Shown piece by piece: positions 27,934 to 37,288 of a DNA stretch of 64,000 nucleotides. This DNA is from Nocardioides alcanivorans (GTDB lineage: Bacteria; Actinomycetota; Actinomycetes; Propionibacteriales; Nocardioidaceae). A program made the position numbers and the translations under genes. The notes under the pieces are model-generated. The model ran no database searches. It saw only the letters and a program-made list of their open reading frames with translations, and was not told the origin of the DNA. The stretch spans positions 124,001-188,000 of the forward strand of contig NZ_JAKGRW010000006.1 of the NCBI RefSeq assembly GCF_021555175.1, read 5' to 3'. Position 1 is the first letter of the stretch. Each line of letters opens with the position of its first letter.

Positions 27934-28020
27934 CGCCCACCCGGAACCGACGGAGGCGGCCCGACGGCGTCCACATTCTCGGCTTCAGTTGGCCGCAGTG
28001 GGGCCGAAGGCGAACGAAAC

Positions 28021-28069
28021 GGCGGCTGATGCTGGAAGACGTCAGAAGACGTTCCGCAGTGCAGCCGCC
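28021..28069. terminator. Long imperfect stem-loop between convergent genes
   Basis: GGCGGCTG (28021-28028) and CAGCCGCC (28062-28069) enclose a second arm pair based on GACGTC and GACGTT. It lies in the gap between the membrane protein and the opposing glnA gene, so a transcription end for one or both is likely. Confidence 0.5.
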
Positions 28070-28094
28070 GCTTTCGGGCGCTACGGGCAGTGGT

Positions 28095-28121
28095 CGGTGG
28101 TCTCGACAGGCTCGACCACCG
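28095..28121. repeat. Dispersed palindromic repeat, copy 1
   Basis: CGGTGGTC and GACCACCG flank TCGACAGGCTC. Read on the minus strand this contains TGGTCGAGCCTGTCGAGACC, the same 20-mer found in the array at 44608-44717. It sits 9 bp from the glnA stop and could also terminate transcription. Confidence 0.75.
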
Positions 28122-28129
28122 TTTGTTGC

Positions 28130-29560
28130 TCAGATGTCGTAATAGAGCTCGAACTCGTGCGGGTGCGGGCGCTGCTGCACCGGCAGGATCTCGTTCTGGC
28201 GCTTGTAGTCGACCCAGGTCTCGATCAGGTCAGGGGTGAAGACGTTGCCGCGGGTGAGGTAGTCGTGGTCCTCCTCGAGCGCGATCATCACGTCTTCGAG
28301 GCGGGTCGGGACCTGCTCGATCTCGGCCATCTCCTCCGGCGGGAGCTCGTAGATGTCCTTGTCGATCGGCGCCGGCGGCTCGATCTTGTTCTGGATGCCG
28401 TCGATGCCGGCCAGCAGCAGTGCCGAGAAGGCGAGGTACGGGTTGGCCGATGGGTCAGGGCAGCGGAACTCGACGCGCTTGGCCTTCGGGTTCGCGCCGG
28501 TGATCGGGATGCGCATGCAGGCCGACCGGTTGCGCTGCGAGTAGACCAGCGAGATCGGGGCTTCGAAGCCGGGCACCAAACGGTGGTAGGAGTTAACCGT
28601 CGGGTTGGTGAAGGCCAACAGCGACGGGGCGTGCTTGAGGACTCCGCCGATGTAGTGACGCGCCATGTCGGACAGGCCCGCATAGCCGGTCTCGTCGTAG
28701 AACAGCGCCTCGCCGTCCTTCCAGATCGACTGGTGCACGTGCATGCCCGAGCCGTTGTCGCCGAAGATCGGCTTCGGCATGAAGGTTGCGGTCTTGCCGT
28801 TGCGCCACGCCGTGTTCTTGATGATGTACTTGAACTTCATCACGTCGTCGGCCGACCTGAGCAGTTCGTCGAACCGGTAGTTGATCTCGGCCTGGCCGGC
28901 GGTGCCGACCTCGGAGTGGGCGCGCTCGACCTGCAGGCCGACCTTCTCCAGCTCGACGACCATCTCGTCACGCAGCTCGCCGAAGTGGTCGTACGGCGCC
29001 ACCGGGAAGTAGCCGCCCTTGTACTTGACCTTGTAACCGCGGTTCGGGTTGTCCGAGGTGCCGGCCACGCCCGAGTTCCAGGCGCCCGCCTCGGAGTCGA
29101 TGTGGTAGAAGCCGGCGTTTGCCGAGGTCTCGAAACGCACCGAGTCGAAGACGTAGAACTCAGCTTCGGGAGCGAAGTAGGCCTTGTCACCGATACCGGT
29201 GCTGGCCATGTAGGCCATCGCCTTGCGGGCGATGTTGCGTGGGTCGCGGGAGTAGGCCTCGCCCGTGATCGGGTCGTGGATGAAGAAGTTGACGACCAGC
29301 GTCTTGGCCACCCGGAACGGGTCGAGGTAGGCGGTGGTGACGTCGGGGAAGAGCGACATGTCGGACTCGTGGATGGCCTGGAAGCCACGGATGGAGGAGC
29401 CGTCGAAGCTCAGTCCGTCGGTGAAGACGGACTCGTCGAAGGAAGAGACGGGCACGGTGAAGTGCTGCATCACGCCGGGCAGGTCGCAGAAACGGACGTC
29501 GATCATCTCGACGTTCTCGTCCTTGACGTAACGGAACAGCTCGTCGCTGTTGGCGAACAT
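28130..29560 (-). CDS. glnA: Type I glutamine synthetase (GlnA)
   Basis: Main ammonia-assimilating glutamine synthetase, 476 residues, forming dodecamers. The N-terminal beta-grasp ([37 protein letters not shown]), the [10 protein letters not shown] metal site, [10 protein letters not shown], the [10 protein letters not shown] substrate region and the adenylylation site IYELPPE with Tyr404 are all present, identifying the class regulated by GlnE. Upstream lies a complete two-part GlnR box. The 5' AGGAGGACGAA gives a good ribosome-binding site. The type III enzyme is encoded 3 kb away. Confidence 0.97.
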   Translation of the reverse strand: MFANSDELFRYVKDENVEMIDVRFCDLPGVMQHFTVPVSSFDESVFTDGLSFDGSSIRGFQAIHESDMSLFPDVTTAYLDPFRVAKTLVVNFFIHDPITGEAYSRDPRNIARKAMAYMASTGIGDKAYFAPEAEFYVFDSVRFETSANAGFYHIDSEAGAWNSGVAGTSDNPNRGYKVKYKGGYFPVAPYDHFGELRDEMVVELEKVGLQVERAHSEVGTAGQAEINYRFDELLRSADDVMKFKYIIKNTAWRNGKTATFMPKPIFGDNGSGMHVHQSIWKDGEALFYDETGYAGLSDMARHYIGGVLKHAPSLLAFTNPTVNSYHRLVPGFEAPISLVYSQRNRSACMRIPITGANPKAKRVEFRCPDPSANPYLAFSALLLAGIDGIQNKIEPPAPIDKDIYELPPEEMAEIEQVPTRLEDVMIALEEDHDYLTRGNVFTPDLIETWVDYKRQNEILPVQQRPHPHEFELYYDI

Positions 29561-29676
29561 TTCGTCCTCCTAGGTCCGGCGACACGGGCGCGCAGGTCCG
29601 GACCAGATTCAGTGCGGATGGAGATTCCCGATGCGACTCTGCACCAGAAGCTGGGGCCCAACTCAAGCATCGGGCC

Positions 29677-29714
29677 GTTTCTTGACCGTATCTGGTTTGT
29701 TTCGGACGTGTAAC
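29677..29714 (-). promoter_or_regulatory. Complete GlnR box upstream of glnA
   Basis: On the minus strand the sites read GTTAC-n6-GAAAC-n6-GATAC-n6-GAAAC with exact six-base spacers, the canonical double a-b arrangement bound by actinobacterial GlnR. It lies 117-154 bp upstream of the glnA ATG and 45 bp from the divergent RDD gene. Confidence 0.82.
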
Positions 29715-29758
29715 ACCGGTCCGCAGGTGGTCGCCGTCACAACTGTAGGGTTTCGGAC

Positions 29759-30151
29759 GTGGAACAGACCGCCTCCTGGGCGCAACGCGTGCTCGCTCTC
29801 CTTGTCGATTGGGGCGTCTCGACGCTCGCCGTCATCGCTGTCATCGGGCCGGGAGGTTGGCTTGAGAACGACATGGCGAACTTCTACGTGCTGGGCGTCT
29901 TCGTGTTCGAGGCCACGGTGCTGACCGCCCTGATGGGCGGCTCGTTCGGCAAGCTGGTGCTGCGGCTGCGCGTCGTACGTTTTGACGCCTCGGGCCGCCC
30001 GGTGGGCCTGCTTCACTGCCTGCTGCGTCAGGTGATGGTTGCGCTGGTGATCCCGCCACTCGTCTACCGGCCCGACGGCCGGGGCTTGCACGACATCGTC
30101 GCCGGCACCGTCACCATGACGCTCCGCTCGCTGCAGCGTCCATCGACCTGA
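29759..30151 (+). CDS. RDD-family membrane protein
   Basis: Small membrane protein of 130 residues with three hydrophobic segments. It opens with the family's SWAQRVLALLVDWGVS (Arg-Asp pair) and contains GGSFGKLVLRLRVV and PDGRGLHDIVAGTV, diagnostic of RDD proteins, whose role is unclear. The start is a GTG at 29759. It diverges from glnA across the GlnR box; whether GlnR also affects it cannot be told. RDD next to glnA is a frequent actinobacterial arrangement. Confidence 0.88.
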   Translation: MEQTASWAQRVLALLVDWGVSTLAVIAVIGPGGWLENDMANFYVLGVFVFEATVLTALMGGSFGKLVLRLRVVRFDASGRPVGLLHCLLRQVMVALVIPPLVYRPDGRGLHDIVAGTVTMTLRSLQRPST

Positions 30152-30213
30152 GCACTTCCTGAGATTCCCACCGGCGGGGTTTCCTTCAGGTTCCCTTGGT
30201 TATGTTGACAGGC

Positions 30214-31083
30214 ATGCGAACCAACATCAGCCGCCGTTTCGCCGCCGCCGTCATCGTGCCGGTTGCGCTCGTGGGCCTCGCGGCCTGCAATGACGACGAC
30301 AAGAAGTCCGACTCCGACAAGCCCAAGCAGGAGACCTCCCAGGAGGTGACCAACGAGGGCGACAGCACCGACGGTGCCGACACCTCCAACTCGTCGGCCG
30401 AGCAGGTCGGCAACGACGACTTCGCCAAGCTCGTCGCCGACGGGGTGGACGAGACCACCACCGCGAAGATGACGATGGAGATCACCGTCGGCGGCGTCGC
30501 CACGACCGCCGAGGGCGTCATGGACTACACGGGTGATCAGCCGGCCACCCAGCTCACGATGACCGTTCCTGGTGCTCCCAACGGCGGAGAGATGGAGGTC
30601 ATCCTCGTTGACGGCGTCATGTACATGACGATGCCGATCGAAGGCCAGAGCGGCTACATGAAGATCGACCCGAAGGCCAACCCGGAGCTGGCCGAGCAGA
30701 TGGAGGGTCTTGGCGGCTTCGACATGGCCAGCATGACCAAGGCCTTCACCGAAGGCCTCGAAGACGTGAAGACGGTCGGCACCGAGGACATCGACGGCGT
30801 CTCCACCACCCACTACACGGTGACCGTCAGCACCGACGCCGCGACGGGCATGCTCAGCGGCCTTCAGGGCGCGGAAGGTGTGGAGCTCCCCGAGAGCCTC
30901 ACCTATGACATCTGGCTCGACGAGCAGGGGCGCATCGCGCAGATGGAGGCCGACCTCGACGCCCAGGGCACGATGAAGATGAACGTGTTCGACTACGGCG
31001 CCGACGTCTCCATTAAGGCTCCGCCGGCCGACCAGGTGCAGGACATGTCCGACATGATGGGCGGCTCCGCGCCCACCGAGTGA
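30214..31083 (+). CDS. LppX/LprG-like lipoprotein A
   Basis: Secreted lipoprotein of 289 residues. A signal peptide ends at LAAC; a disordered Asp/Glu/Ser/Lys linker follows to about residue 65; then comes a LolA/LprG-like beta-rich domain with ETTTAKMTMEITVGG, YDIWLDEQGRIAQMEADL and a conserved VSTTHYTVTV strand. Proteins of this fold carry lipids or glycolipids between membrane layers, or are orphan sensors. ATG 30214 is close behind a TATGTT -10-like hexamer, so the transcript may have almost no leader. A related lipoprotein follows at 31185. Confidence 0.82.
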   Translation: MRTNISRRFAAAVIVPVALVGLAACNDDDKKSDSDKPKQETSQEVTNEGDSTDGADTSNSSAEQVGNDDFAKLVADGVDETTTAKMTMEITVGGVATTAEGVMDYTGDQPATQLTMTVPGAPNGGEMEVILVDGVMYMTMPIEGQSGYMKIDPKANPELAEQMEGLGGFDMASMTKAFTEGLEDVKTVGTEDIDGVSTTHYTVTVSTDAATGMLSGLQGAEGVELPESLTYDIWLDEQGRIAQMEADLDAQGTMKMNVFDYGADVSIKAPPADQVQDMSDMMGGSAPTE

Positions 31084-31103
31084 TCTGTGGTTCCTGACCC
31101 GCT

Positions 31104-31135
31104 ACGGGGTCGGCTCCTCCGGGAGCCGGCCCCGT
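31104..31135. terminator. Terminator hairpin between the two lipoprotein genes
   Basis: ACGGGGTCGGCTCC and GGAGCCGGCCCCGT pair over 14 bp with one T-G wobble around a TCCG loop, 20 bp after the lipoprotein A stop. It separates the two paralogues, suggesting independent transcription or attenuation. Confidence 0.8.
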
Positions 31136-31184
31136 TCGGCTTGTCCGGGGTTTGCCGAGGTGAGCTGGCGGGGAACATCCCACC

Positions 31185-32060
31185 ATGGGTTCTTCCGTAC
31201 GCCGTTCCTCGGCCGCCGCGGTCGCTGCGCTGTTGACGATCACGTTGGCCGCATGCAGCGACGACGACGCCACGAGCGACGACTCGCCGTCCGCCTCGCC
31301 GTCTGCCACGGCGTCCACGGGCGCGACTGATCCGACCGGTGACAGCACCGGCTCCGTCGACGAGCCGGGAGAGCCGGGAGAAGGCCCGGACTCGGGTCTG
31401 CCGACCGGTGACGACCTCGACCTGGCCGAGTTCGTCACCCTCGTCCGCGCTGGCATGGAGAGCGTGACCACCGCCGACGTCAAGGTCGTCGTCGACTTCG
31501 ACGACGAGGGTGGCGACGGCAGCGGGGTGCTCGACGTGACGGGTGAGCGCGATGCGTTGCAGCTGAACCTGTCCGACAAGGGGAGCGACGAGACGGCGAG
31601 CTTCTACTTCATCGACGGTGTCGTCTTCCTCAAGGAGGATGCCGAGTCGAACGACAAGTTCATCCGGCTCGAGCCCGAACTCCACGACGGGCTCAACTTC
31701 TATGCGCTCTTCCACCCTCACCAGCTGACCGACTTCTTCCTGCGCGAGGCACGGGGCGTGGAACACCTGGGCGCCGAGCAGGTGGGCGGGACCGACGTCC
31801 AGCACTACCGGTTGTCGGTGGATCCGCAGGCCTTCGGCAAGCTCTTCGGAGGGATCATGCCCAGCGACGAGCTGCCCGAGAGCACTATCCAGCACCTGTG
31901 GCTCGACCCTCAGGGACGTCTGGCCAAGTCACGTGTGGAGATGGCTGAGGGCGACGACGAGTACGTCATCGAGACGGAGCTCACCGGATTCGGCGATGCG
32001 CCCGTCGTCGAGGAGCCCCCGGCCTCCGAGGTGGACGACCTGTCGCAACACGGGGAGTAG
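31185..32060 (+). CDS. LppX/LprG-like lipoprotein B
   Basis: Second lipoprotein, 291 residues, distantly related to its upstream neighbour. The lipobox is LAAC near residue 23; a low-complexity Ser/Thr/Asp/Gly/Pro linker runs to about 80; the folded part shares LPESTIQHLWLDPQGRLAKS and GTDVQHYRLSVD with the matching strands of lipoprotein A. The divergence and the intervening terminator argue for different ligands or conditions. Ligand unknown. It converges on the DUF4191 gene. Confidence 0.8.
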   Translation: MGSSVRRSSAAAVAALLTITLAACSDDDATSDDSPSASPSATASTGATDPTGDSTGSVDEPGEPGEGPDSGLPTGDDLDLAEFVTLVRAGMESVTTADVKVVVDFDDEGGDGSGVLDVTGERDALQLNLSDKGSDETASFYFIDGVVFLKEDAESNDKFIRLEPELHDGLNFYALFHPHQLTDFFLREARGVEHLGAEQVGGTDVQHYRLSVDPQAFGKLFGGIMPSDELPESTIQHLWLDPQGRLAKSRVEMAEGDDEYVIETELTGFGDAPVVEEPPASEVDDLSQHGE

Positions 32061-32069
32061 CCCGGCACA

Positions 32070-32087
32070 CCCACCCGAAGAGGTGGG
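32070..32087. terminator. Short stem-loop between convergent genes
   Basis: CCCACC and GGTGGG pair over 6 bp around CGAAGA, 9 bp after the lipoprotein B stop and 20 bp from the opposing DUF4191 stop. Weak but well placed. Confidence 0.4.
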
Positions 32088-32107
32088 CAGGGAACTGATC
32101 GGGGTGA

Positions 32108-32803
32108 CTACTTCCCGCGCAGGTTGCCGCGGTGGCCCTTCATGCTGGTCGGCATCGGGCCCTTGGGCACGGGGATGTTGGAGCGGTTGGCGTCGAGCGC
32201 CTTCAACCGGAAGAGCACGTCGGTCATGTGGGCGCCCTTGACGGTCTTGCCCAGCTTGGTGACGTGCTTGACGAGCTTCGGCAGGGGCACCTGGCCCTCG
32301 CCGTCACCGCAGATGACCTCATGGATGGGGGTGTCGGCGACGACGCGCTCGTGCTTGCGACGCTCGGTCGCCAGCAGGTTCTTCACCCGCGTCGGCGAGC
32401 CCTCGCCAACCAGGACGATCCCGGGCGGGCCGACGACCCGGTGGACGACGTCCTGCTGCTTGGTGAAGGCGACCGCGGAGTCCACCTTCCAACCACGACG
32501 CAGCATGCTCAGCGCAGCTGCTGCCGCACCGCGCTGCCCGTCCATCTGTCGGTAGGCAGCGTTCTGTGCACGCCGTCCGAAGATGATCATCATGACGAGC
32601 AGGCCGATCAGCAGGCCACCGATGACGGGGAAGAGCCAGATCGGGCCGGGCAGGAACGAGAAGAGCAGGAAGCCCAGCCCGGCACCGAGGATGAAGCCAC
32701 CCAGCATCCACAGACCGATCCTGGTGTCGGTCTTTCGGGCCATCCGGTAGGTCTGGACGAGCTGTGCGCGTCGACCGGTCTTCTCAGGGGTGGGCGTGGA
32801 CAT
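32108..32803 (-). CDS. DUF4191 membrane protein
   Basis: A 231-residue actinobacterial protein with two helices at about 27-45 and 51-70 (GLWMLGGFILGAGLGFLLF; LFPVIGGLLIGLLVMMIIFG) and a soluble C-terminal part with GWKVDSAVAFTKQQDVVHRVVG and a basic tail. DUF4191 proteins typically lie beside lipA, as here (62 bp downstream of it on the same strand), but their function is not known. ATG 32803 removes an unrelated upstream extension of the open frame. Confidence 0.88.
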   Translation of the reverse strand: MSTPTPEKTGRRAQLVQTYRMARKTDTRIGLWMLGGFILGAGLGFLLFSFLPGPIWLFPVIGGLLIGLLVMMIIFGRRAQNAAYRQMDGQRGAAAAALSMLRRGWKVDSAVAFTKQQDVVHRVVGPPGIVLVGEGSPTRVKNLLATERRKHERVVADTPIHEVICGDGEGQVPLPKLVKHVTKLGKTVKGAHMTDVLFRLKALDANRSNIPVPKGPMPTSMKGHRGNLRGK

Positions 32804-32865
32804 CTGCCTGCTCTCTGGATTGTGCTGGAACTGTGCTGAGTGGCTGAGCTGAGGGGCGGCGTACG

Positions 32866-33831
32866 TCAGGCCTGGGCGGCGGCCGTCTGCCGGAATTCCT
32901 GGGCCTGACGGTACAGCCGACCAGCGCGGTAGGACGAACGGACGAGGGGGCCGGAGAGGACACCTGAGAAGCCGATCTCCTCGGCCTCCGCGGCGAGCTC
33001 GACGAATTCCTCGGGCTTGACCCAACGCTCCACGGGGTGGTGGCGCAGGCTGGGCCGCAGGTACTGGGTGACCGTGATCAACTCGCAGCCGGCCTCGTGG
33101 AGGTCACGCAGGGCCTGGGAGACCTCCTCGCGGGTCTCGCCCATGCCCAGGATCAGGTTGGACTTGGTGACCAGGCCGAATGCGCGGGCCTGGGTGATCA
33201 CGTCGAGGGAGCGCTCGTAGCGGAAGGCCGGTCGGATCCGCTTGAAGATGCGGGGCACCGTCTCCACGTTGTGGGCCAGCACCTCGGGGCGGGACTCGAA
33301 GACCTCAGCCAGGAGGTCGGGCTCGCCGTTGAAGTCGGGGATGAGGTTCTCCACGCCGGTGCCGGGGTTGAGCTCGTGGATCACCCGCACGGTCTCGGCA
33401 TAGAGCCAGGCGCCCCCGTCGGGCAGGTCGTCGCGAGCGACGCCGGTGATGGTGGCGTACTTCAACTGCATCTTCTGGACCGACTCGGCCACACGGCGGG
33501 GCTCGTCGCGGTCGAGCGGCTGCGGCTTGCCGGTGTCGATCTGGCAGAAGTCGCAGCGGCGGGTGCACTGGTCGCCGCCGATGAGGAAGGTGGCCTCGCG
33601 GTCCTCCCAGCATTCGTAGATGTTGGGACACCCCGCTTCCTGGCACACCGTGTGGAGTCCCTCGGACTTCACCAGGTGCTGGAGGGCCTTGTATTCCGGG
33701 CCCATCTTGGCGCGAGTCTTGATCCACTCCGGCTTCCGCTCGATCGGGGTCTCCGAGTTGCGGACTTCCAGGCGGAGGAGCTTGCGCCCGCCGGGGGCGG
33801 TGGGGGACTGGTCAGCAGGGGTGTGCGTCAC
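32866..33831 (-). CDS. lipA: Lipoyl synthase (LipA)
   Basis: Radical-SAM enzyme that inserts two sulfurs into octanoyl groups carried on lipoyl domains. The auxiliary 4Fe-4S motif uses Cys63, Cys68 and Cys74 ([12 protein letters not shown]) and the radical-SAM motif uses Cys89, Cys93 and Cys96 (CTRRCDFC). The C-terminal [10 protein letters not shown] carries the serine that ligates the auxiliary cluster. GTG 33831 gives 321 residues; the 17 codons upstream are glycine-rich and unlike the family. It works with LipB (35924) and supplies the E2 encoded at 38179. Confidence 0.95.
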   Translation of the reverse strand: MTHTPADQSPTAPGGRKLLRLEVRNSETPIERKPEWIKTRAKMGPEYKALQHLVKSEGLHTVCQEAGCPNIYECWEDREATFLIGGDQCTRRCDFCQIDTGKPQPLDRDEPRRVAESVQKMQLKYATITGVARDDLPDGGAWLYAETVRVIHELNPGTGVENLIPDFNGEPDLLAEVFESRPEVLAHNVETVPRIFKRIRPAFRYERSLDVITQARAFGLVTKSNLILGMGETREEVSQALRDLHEAGCELITVTQYLRPSLRHHPVERWVKPEEFVELAAEAEEIGFSGVLSGPLVRSSYRAGRLYRQAQEFRQTAAAQA

Positions 33832-33886
33832 GGCGCCCACTTTACGCCCGCCGCCCCAGCCTCCGCCCGGCCGGTCCATCACGAGG

Positions 33887-34888
33887 TCAGGGGATGTCGC
33901 GACGCCTGAAAACGGTCAGGGAGACGGCGCACAGCGCAGCGACGACGGTGCCGACGTACGCCAGTCCCTGCCCGAGGCCGATCTGACGGTCCTCGTAGCA
34001 CCAGCCACTCATGTCTCCGGGCGGGCACGGGACCTCCGCGCTGTAGTGGAACCCGTGCAGGATCACCGCTAGCACGTTGTGGGCAGGGTTCAGGTTGCCG
34101 TCGAATCCGAGCACCGCCAGCAGCATCCCGCCGACCAGGGCCACCCCGAAGACGATGCCGAGCGTGGCAACCGTGCTGCGGAAGAGCATCGTCAGGGCAT
34201 AGCCCAGCAGTGCGGCAAGGGCGGCGATGAATGAGGCACGCAGCGCCATCGCCAGGCAGTCGCGGAGCAGGCCGCCGCCGTGGGGCAGGCCGCGAGATGA
34301 GGCGAGCGTGTCGAGGGCCAGCCAGAAGCCGCCGAGCACCACGAGCGAGACCACGAACGCGGTGCCGGTCACCACGATCGCCTTGCCGGCCCAGACCCGG
34401 CCGCGGCGAGGTTCGAAGAGCACTTGGTTGCTGACGGAGCCGCTGGCCCAGTCATGCCCGGTGAAGGTCGTTCCGACCAGCATCAGGAGCATCGTCAGGA
34501 CCATCGCGACGGCGAGTCCGCTGCCTTCGTCGCGCACCGACGCCAGGTCGAGTTGCGGGCTCCACAGGTACCAGTCGAGCGTCGGCTCGATCACGTCGCG
34601 GCAGGCCGACTCGGCTTCCTCAGCCGGAAGATTGGCCGGCAGACCCCAGGAACCGGGGGCCTCGACGCAGTCGCGGACGTCGCGCTCGTACCTCCCGTTC
34701 TCGAGCTCTCGTTCGAGTTCGGCTCGCGCGGCCGCGACCTCGTCGTCGGATGCCGGCCGGGTGTCGATGGCCTCCGCGATGCCGATGACGAGGGGAATCG
34801 CGACGCACGCAGCCAGCAGCAGTACGACGGCCCGGCGGTGCAGCAATCTGCGGAGCTCGACGCGGACCAGGCGCAGCAGGCCCTTCAC
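33887..34888 (-). CDS. ABC-2-type exporter permease
   Basis: Membrane subunit (333 residues, about six helices) of an ABC-2 exporter. A first helix near residues 22-40 is followed by a charged extracytoplasmic loop of roughly 85 residues with Cys pairs ([15 protein letters not shown]), then five further helices and a second Cys pair ([14 protein letters not shown]). The ATG overlaps the ATPase stop by 4 bp, so the two are a unit. This pair interrupts the otherwise lipoate-related block between lipA and lipB. The cargo is unknown. Confidence 0.85.
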   Translation of the reverse strand: MKGLLRLVRVELRRLLHRRAVVLLLAACVAIPLVIGIAEAIDTRPASDDEVAAARAELERELENGRYERDVRDCVEAPGSWGLPANLPAEEAESACRDVIEPTLDWYLWSPQLDLASVRDEGSGLAVAMVLTMLLMLVGTTFTGHDWASGSVSNQVLFEPRRGRVWAGKAIVVTGTAFVVSLVVLGGFWLALDTLASSRGLPHGGGLLRDCLAMALRASFIAALAALLGYALTMLFRSTVATLGIVFGVALVGGMLLAVLGFDGNLNPAHNVLAVILHGFHYSAEVPCPPGDMSGWCYEDRQIGLGQGLAYVGTVVAALCAVSLTVFRRRDIP

Positions 34889-35808
34889 GAGTCGGCTCCC
34901 AGCTTCTCGGTGGCGGTCAGCTCGAGGAAGAAGGTCTCCAGATCCGGCCGCAGCGGTGTCAGCTCGGACAGCCAGACGTCGGCATCGGCGAGGCTGCGGG
35001 TGATGGCCGTGGCGTCCTCGACCTCGACGCGGATCGCGTCGTCGTACAGGCTGGCCTCGAGGCCAGCCCGGGTGAGTACGTCGAGCGCCCGCGTCCGGTC
35101 GGCGACGACCACGCGGTGGGCCGTGTTGGCGCCGAGCAGGTCCGTGACCTGCCCCGAAGCCAGCAACTTGCCATTGCCGATGATCGTTGCGGCGGTGCAG
35201 ACCTGCTGCACCTCGGCCAGGATGTGCGAGCTCAGCAGGACCGTCACCCCTGACGCACCGAGGTCGCGGATGGTCTCGCGGATCTCCCTGATGCCGGCGG
35301 GATCCAGGCCGTTGGTGGGCTCGTCGAGGATCAGGAGAGCGGGATCCTTGAGCAACGTCGCGGCGATCGCCAGGCGTTGCTTCATCCCGAGTGAGTAGGA
35401 CTTGTAGCGGTCCTGGTCGCGTCCCGTCAGATTGACGGTCTCGATGGCCCGGGCGACGCGGGTGCGCGGAGCTCCGATCGCATCCGCCAGGAGCTCGAGG
35501 TTGAGGCGGCCGGAGAAGTTGGGACTGAACTTGGGCGACTCGACCACGGCCCCGACCCGGCCGATCACCGCCGGCAGTTCGTCGGGCACGGGGGCGCCGA
35601 ACAGCCGCATCGTGCCGTCGGTCGGTCGGGCGAGCCCCAGCAGCATCCGAATGGTGGTGGTCTTGCCCGACCCGTTCGGTCCGAGGAAGCCGTGCACTCC
35701 GCCTGCTGGCACCGCCAGGTCCAGGTTCTGGACCGCGACGCGCAGACCACCCTTGCGGGTGCGGAACTCCTTGCGAAGTCCCTGGGTCTCGATGATGAGC
35801 TCACTCAA
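34885..35808 (-). CDS. ABC-2-type exporter ATPase
   Basis: DrrA/CcmA-like ATPase, 307 residues, with Walker A GPNGSGKTTT, Q-loop region VVESPKFSPNFSG, signature YSLGMKQRL, Walker B ALLILDEPT and a C-terminal accessory domain. The start is uncertain: a TTG at 35808 places GGGGA nine bases upstream and begins LSELIIETQGL, the family start; a GTG at 35865 would add 19 residues. It partners with the overlapping permease. No antibiotic or lantibiotic gene lies nearby to suggest a cargo. Confidence 0.88.
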   Translation of the reverse strand: MSELIIETQGLRKEFRTRKGGLRVAVQNLDLAVPAGGVHGFLGPNGSGKTTTIRMLLGLARPTDGTMRLFGAPVPDELPAVIGRVGAVVESPKFSPNFSGRLNLELLADAIGAPRTRVARAIETVNLTGRDQDRYKSYSLGMKQRLAIAATLLKDPALLILDEPTNGLDPAGIREIRETIRDLGASGVTVLLSSHILAEVQQVCTAATIIGNGKLLASGQVTDLLGANTAHRVVVADRTRALDVLTRAGLEASLYDDAIRVEVEDATAITRSLADADVWLSELTPLRPDLETFFLELTATEKLGADS

Positions 35809-35923
35809 GGTCGTGGATCCCCATGTTCGGTGGGAGAGGTGGGGGATCCTTGCAGCAGTGGGCACGAAACGCCGCGTGGGCTCGCCGATCGGAGCTCACG
35901 TCATCCGTTCGGGTCAGGCACCT

Positions 35924-36646
35924 TCAGGCGCTGCTGCCCGGGGTCACCAAGGTGATTCGCGGCGGCTCAGGACGGGGCTCGTAGTCGGGAGTGGCGACGT
36001 ACGGCTGCCACGCGAGGAGCTCGGTGAGGTGCTTCTCGACCGAGGGGAGCACGCCGCCGATGGTGACGTCGCGGCCGAGCTCGACGGACAGTGAGGTGAC
36101 GCCGGCGTCGGAGATGCCGCACGGCACGAAGCGGTCGTACCAACCGAGGTCGACGTCGCAGTTGAGGGAGAAGCCGTGCATGGTGACACCGCCGCTGACC
36201 CGGATGCCGATCGCTGCGATCTTGCGTTCGGGACCGTCGTGGTCTGCCTGCAACCAGACGCCGCTGCGCCCGGGCACCCGCGCGGTGGGCACGCCGAGGT
36301 CGCCGCAGGCACGGATCAGCGCCTCCTCGACGCGGCGCACGTAGTCGACGACCTTGACGTGGTCGGGGAGCTTGACGATCGGGTAGCCCACCAGCTGGCC
36401 GGGGCCGTGGAAGGTGATCTTGCCGCCGCGGTCGACCTCGATGACCTCCGCGCCACCTGGGTCGAGCGGGAACTCGTGCGGGTCGGTGCGCTTGCCGGCG
36501 GTGAAGACCGGCGGGTGCTCCAGGAGCAGCACGCGGTCATCGCCTCCAGCAACGACTTCGGTGTGGTGGCGCCGCTGCACGTCCCAGGCCTCGAGGTAGG
36601 GGACGGCTTCAGCGCCGAGTCCGGCAATGGTGAAGTCAAGGCTCAC
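35924..36646 (-). CDS. lipB: Lipoyl(octanoyl) transferase (LipB)
   Basis: Transfers octanoyl from acyl carrier protein to lipoyl-domain lysines, the step before LipA. The [18 protein letters not shown] segment, [11 protein letters not shown] with Lys142, and FVPCGI with Cys176 (the acyl-thioester residue) are intact in 240 residues. The start is GTG 36646, since the preceding 41 codons read through the spacer shared with a divergent gene and lack family similarity. The C-terminal tail is proline-rich. Confidence 0.95.
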   Translation of the reverse strand: MSLDFTIAGLGAEAVPYLEAWDVQRRHHTEVVAGGDDRVLLLEHPPVFTAGKRTDPHEFPLDPGGAEVIEVDRGGKITFHGPGQLVGYPIVKLPDHVKVVDYVRRVEEALIRACGDLGVPTARVPGRSGVWLQADHDGPERKIAAIGIRVSGGVTMHGFSLNCDVDLGWYDRFVPCGISDAGVTSLSVELGRDVTIGGVLPSVEKHLTELLAWQPYVATPDYEPRPEPPRITLVTPGSSA

Positions 36647-36716
36647 GGCACCGAGCCTACGCCGGGCCTGTGGAGGACCGGATGCGGGCCGGGCCGGTCC
36701 GGCGCACAGTGGAGCC

Positions 36717-37288
36717 ATGCGTGTCGATGACAGGTCCGGTGTGGTCGCGGTGGTGGTCACTGTCGTCACGCTCGTCCTGTGCTTCGGGACGGTGGCGTGG
36801 GTGGCGCTGTCCGAGCACGACGACCTCCCACGTGCCGACGCCGGTGTGTCACGGTCGGCGAGCAGGGACGTGTCGCGCTCCGCGACGGAGCCTGCGGCGC
36901 TGCGCGTCTACCGGGCGTGGCAGCGCCGCCGGGAGGCCGCATGGGCACTCGGCGACCCGCGCTCCTCCGGGCGCTGTACGTCGACCCTCGGGCCGCCCGC
37001 GCCGACGTCGGGTTGCTGCGCACCTGGCTGGGGCGCGGTATGAGCGGCGTGGTGATGTCGCACCAACTGTTGGCCTACGAGGTGCAGGTCGATCGCGACG
37101 ACCGGGTCCGGCTCCGGGTCACCCAGCGACTGGCGTGGGCGGTGGCCACCAGCAACGGTGCGGCCCGGAAGCTGCCCCACGACGGGGCCCAGGTGCAGGA
37201 GGTCGTGCTGCGCAAGGTCGGGGAGGAGTGGCTGGTGGTGAGAGTTCGCTCGGTCCCACCGGAGGAGCCCGTCAGTCAGCTGCGCTGA
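36717..37288 (+). CDS. Exported or membrane-anchored protein of unknown function (one missing base)
   Basis: A small protein of 190 residues after repair. An N-terminal hydrophobic anchor ([21 protein letters not shown]) is followed by an Arg/Ser-rich linker, [22 protein letters not shown], then, in the shifted frame, [35 protein letters not shown] and the end [17 protein letters not shown]. One more C in the CCC run 36956-36958 joins the two. It resembles actinobacterial NTF2-like extracytoplasmic domains but I cannot name it. It diverges from lipB and its end overlaps the opposing epimerase gene by 17 bp. Confidence 0.68.

Noticed and set aside
27989-29713. 574-codon open frame antisense to glnA
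   Set aside because: It is valine- and arginine-rich, has no recognisable motif and is fully explained as the shadow of glnA.
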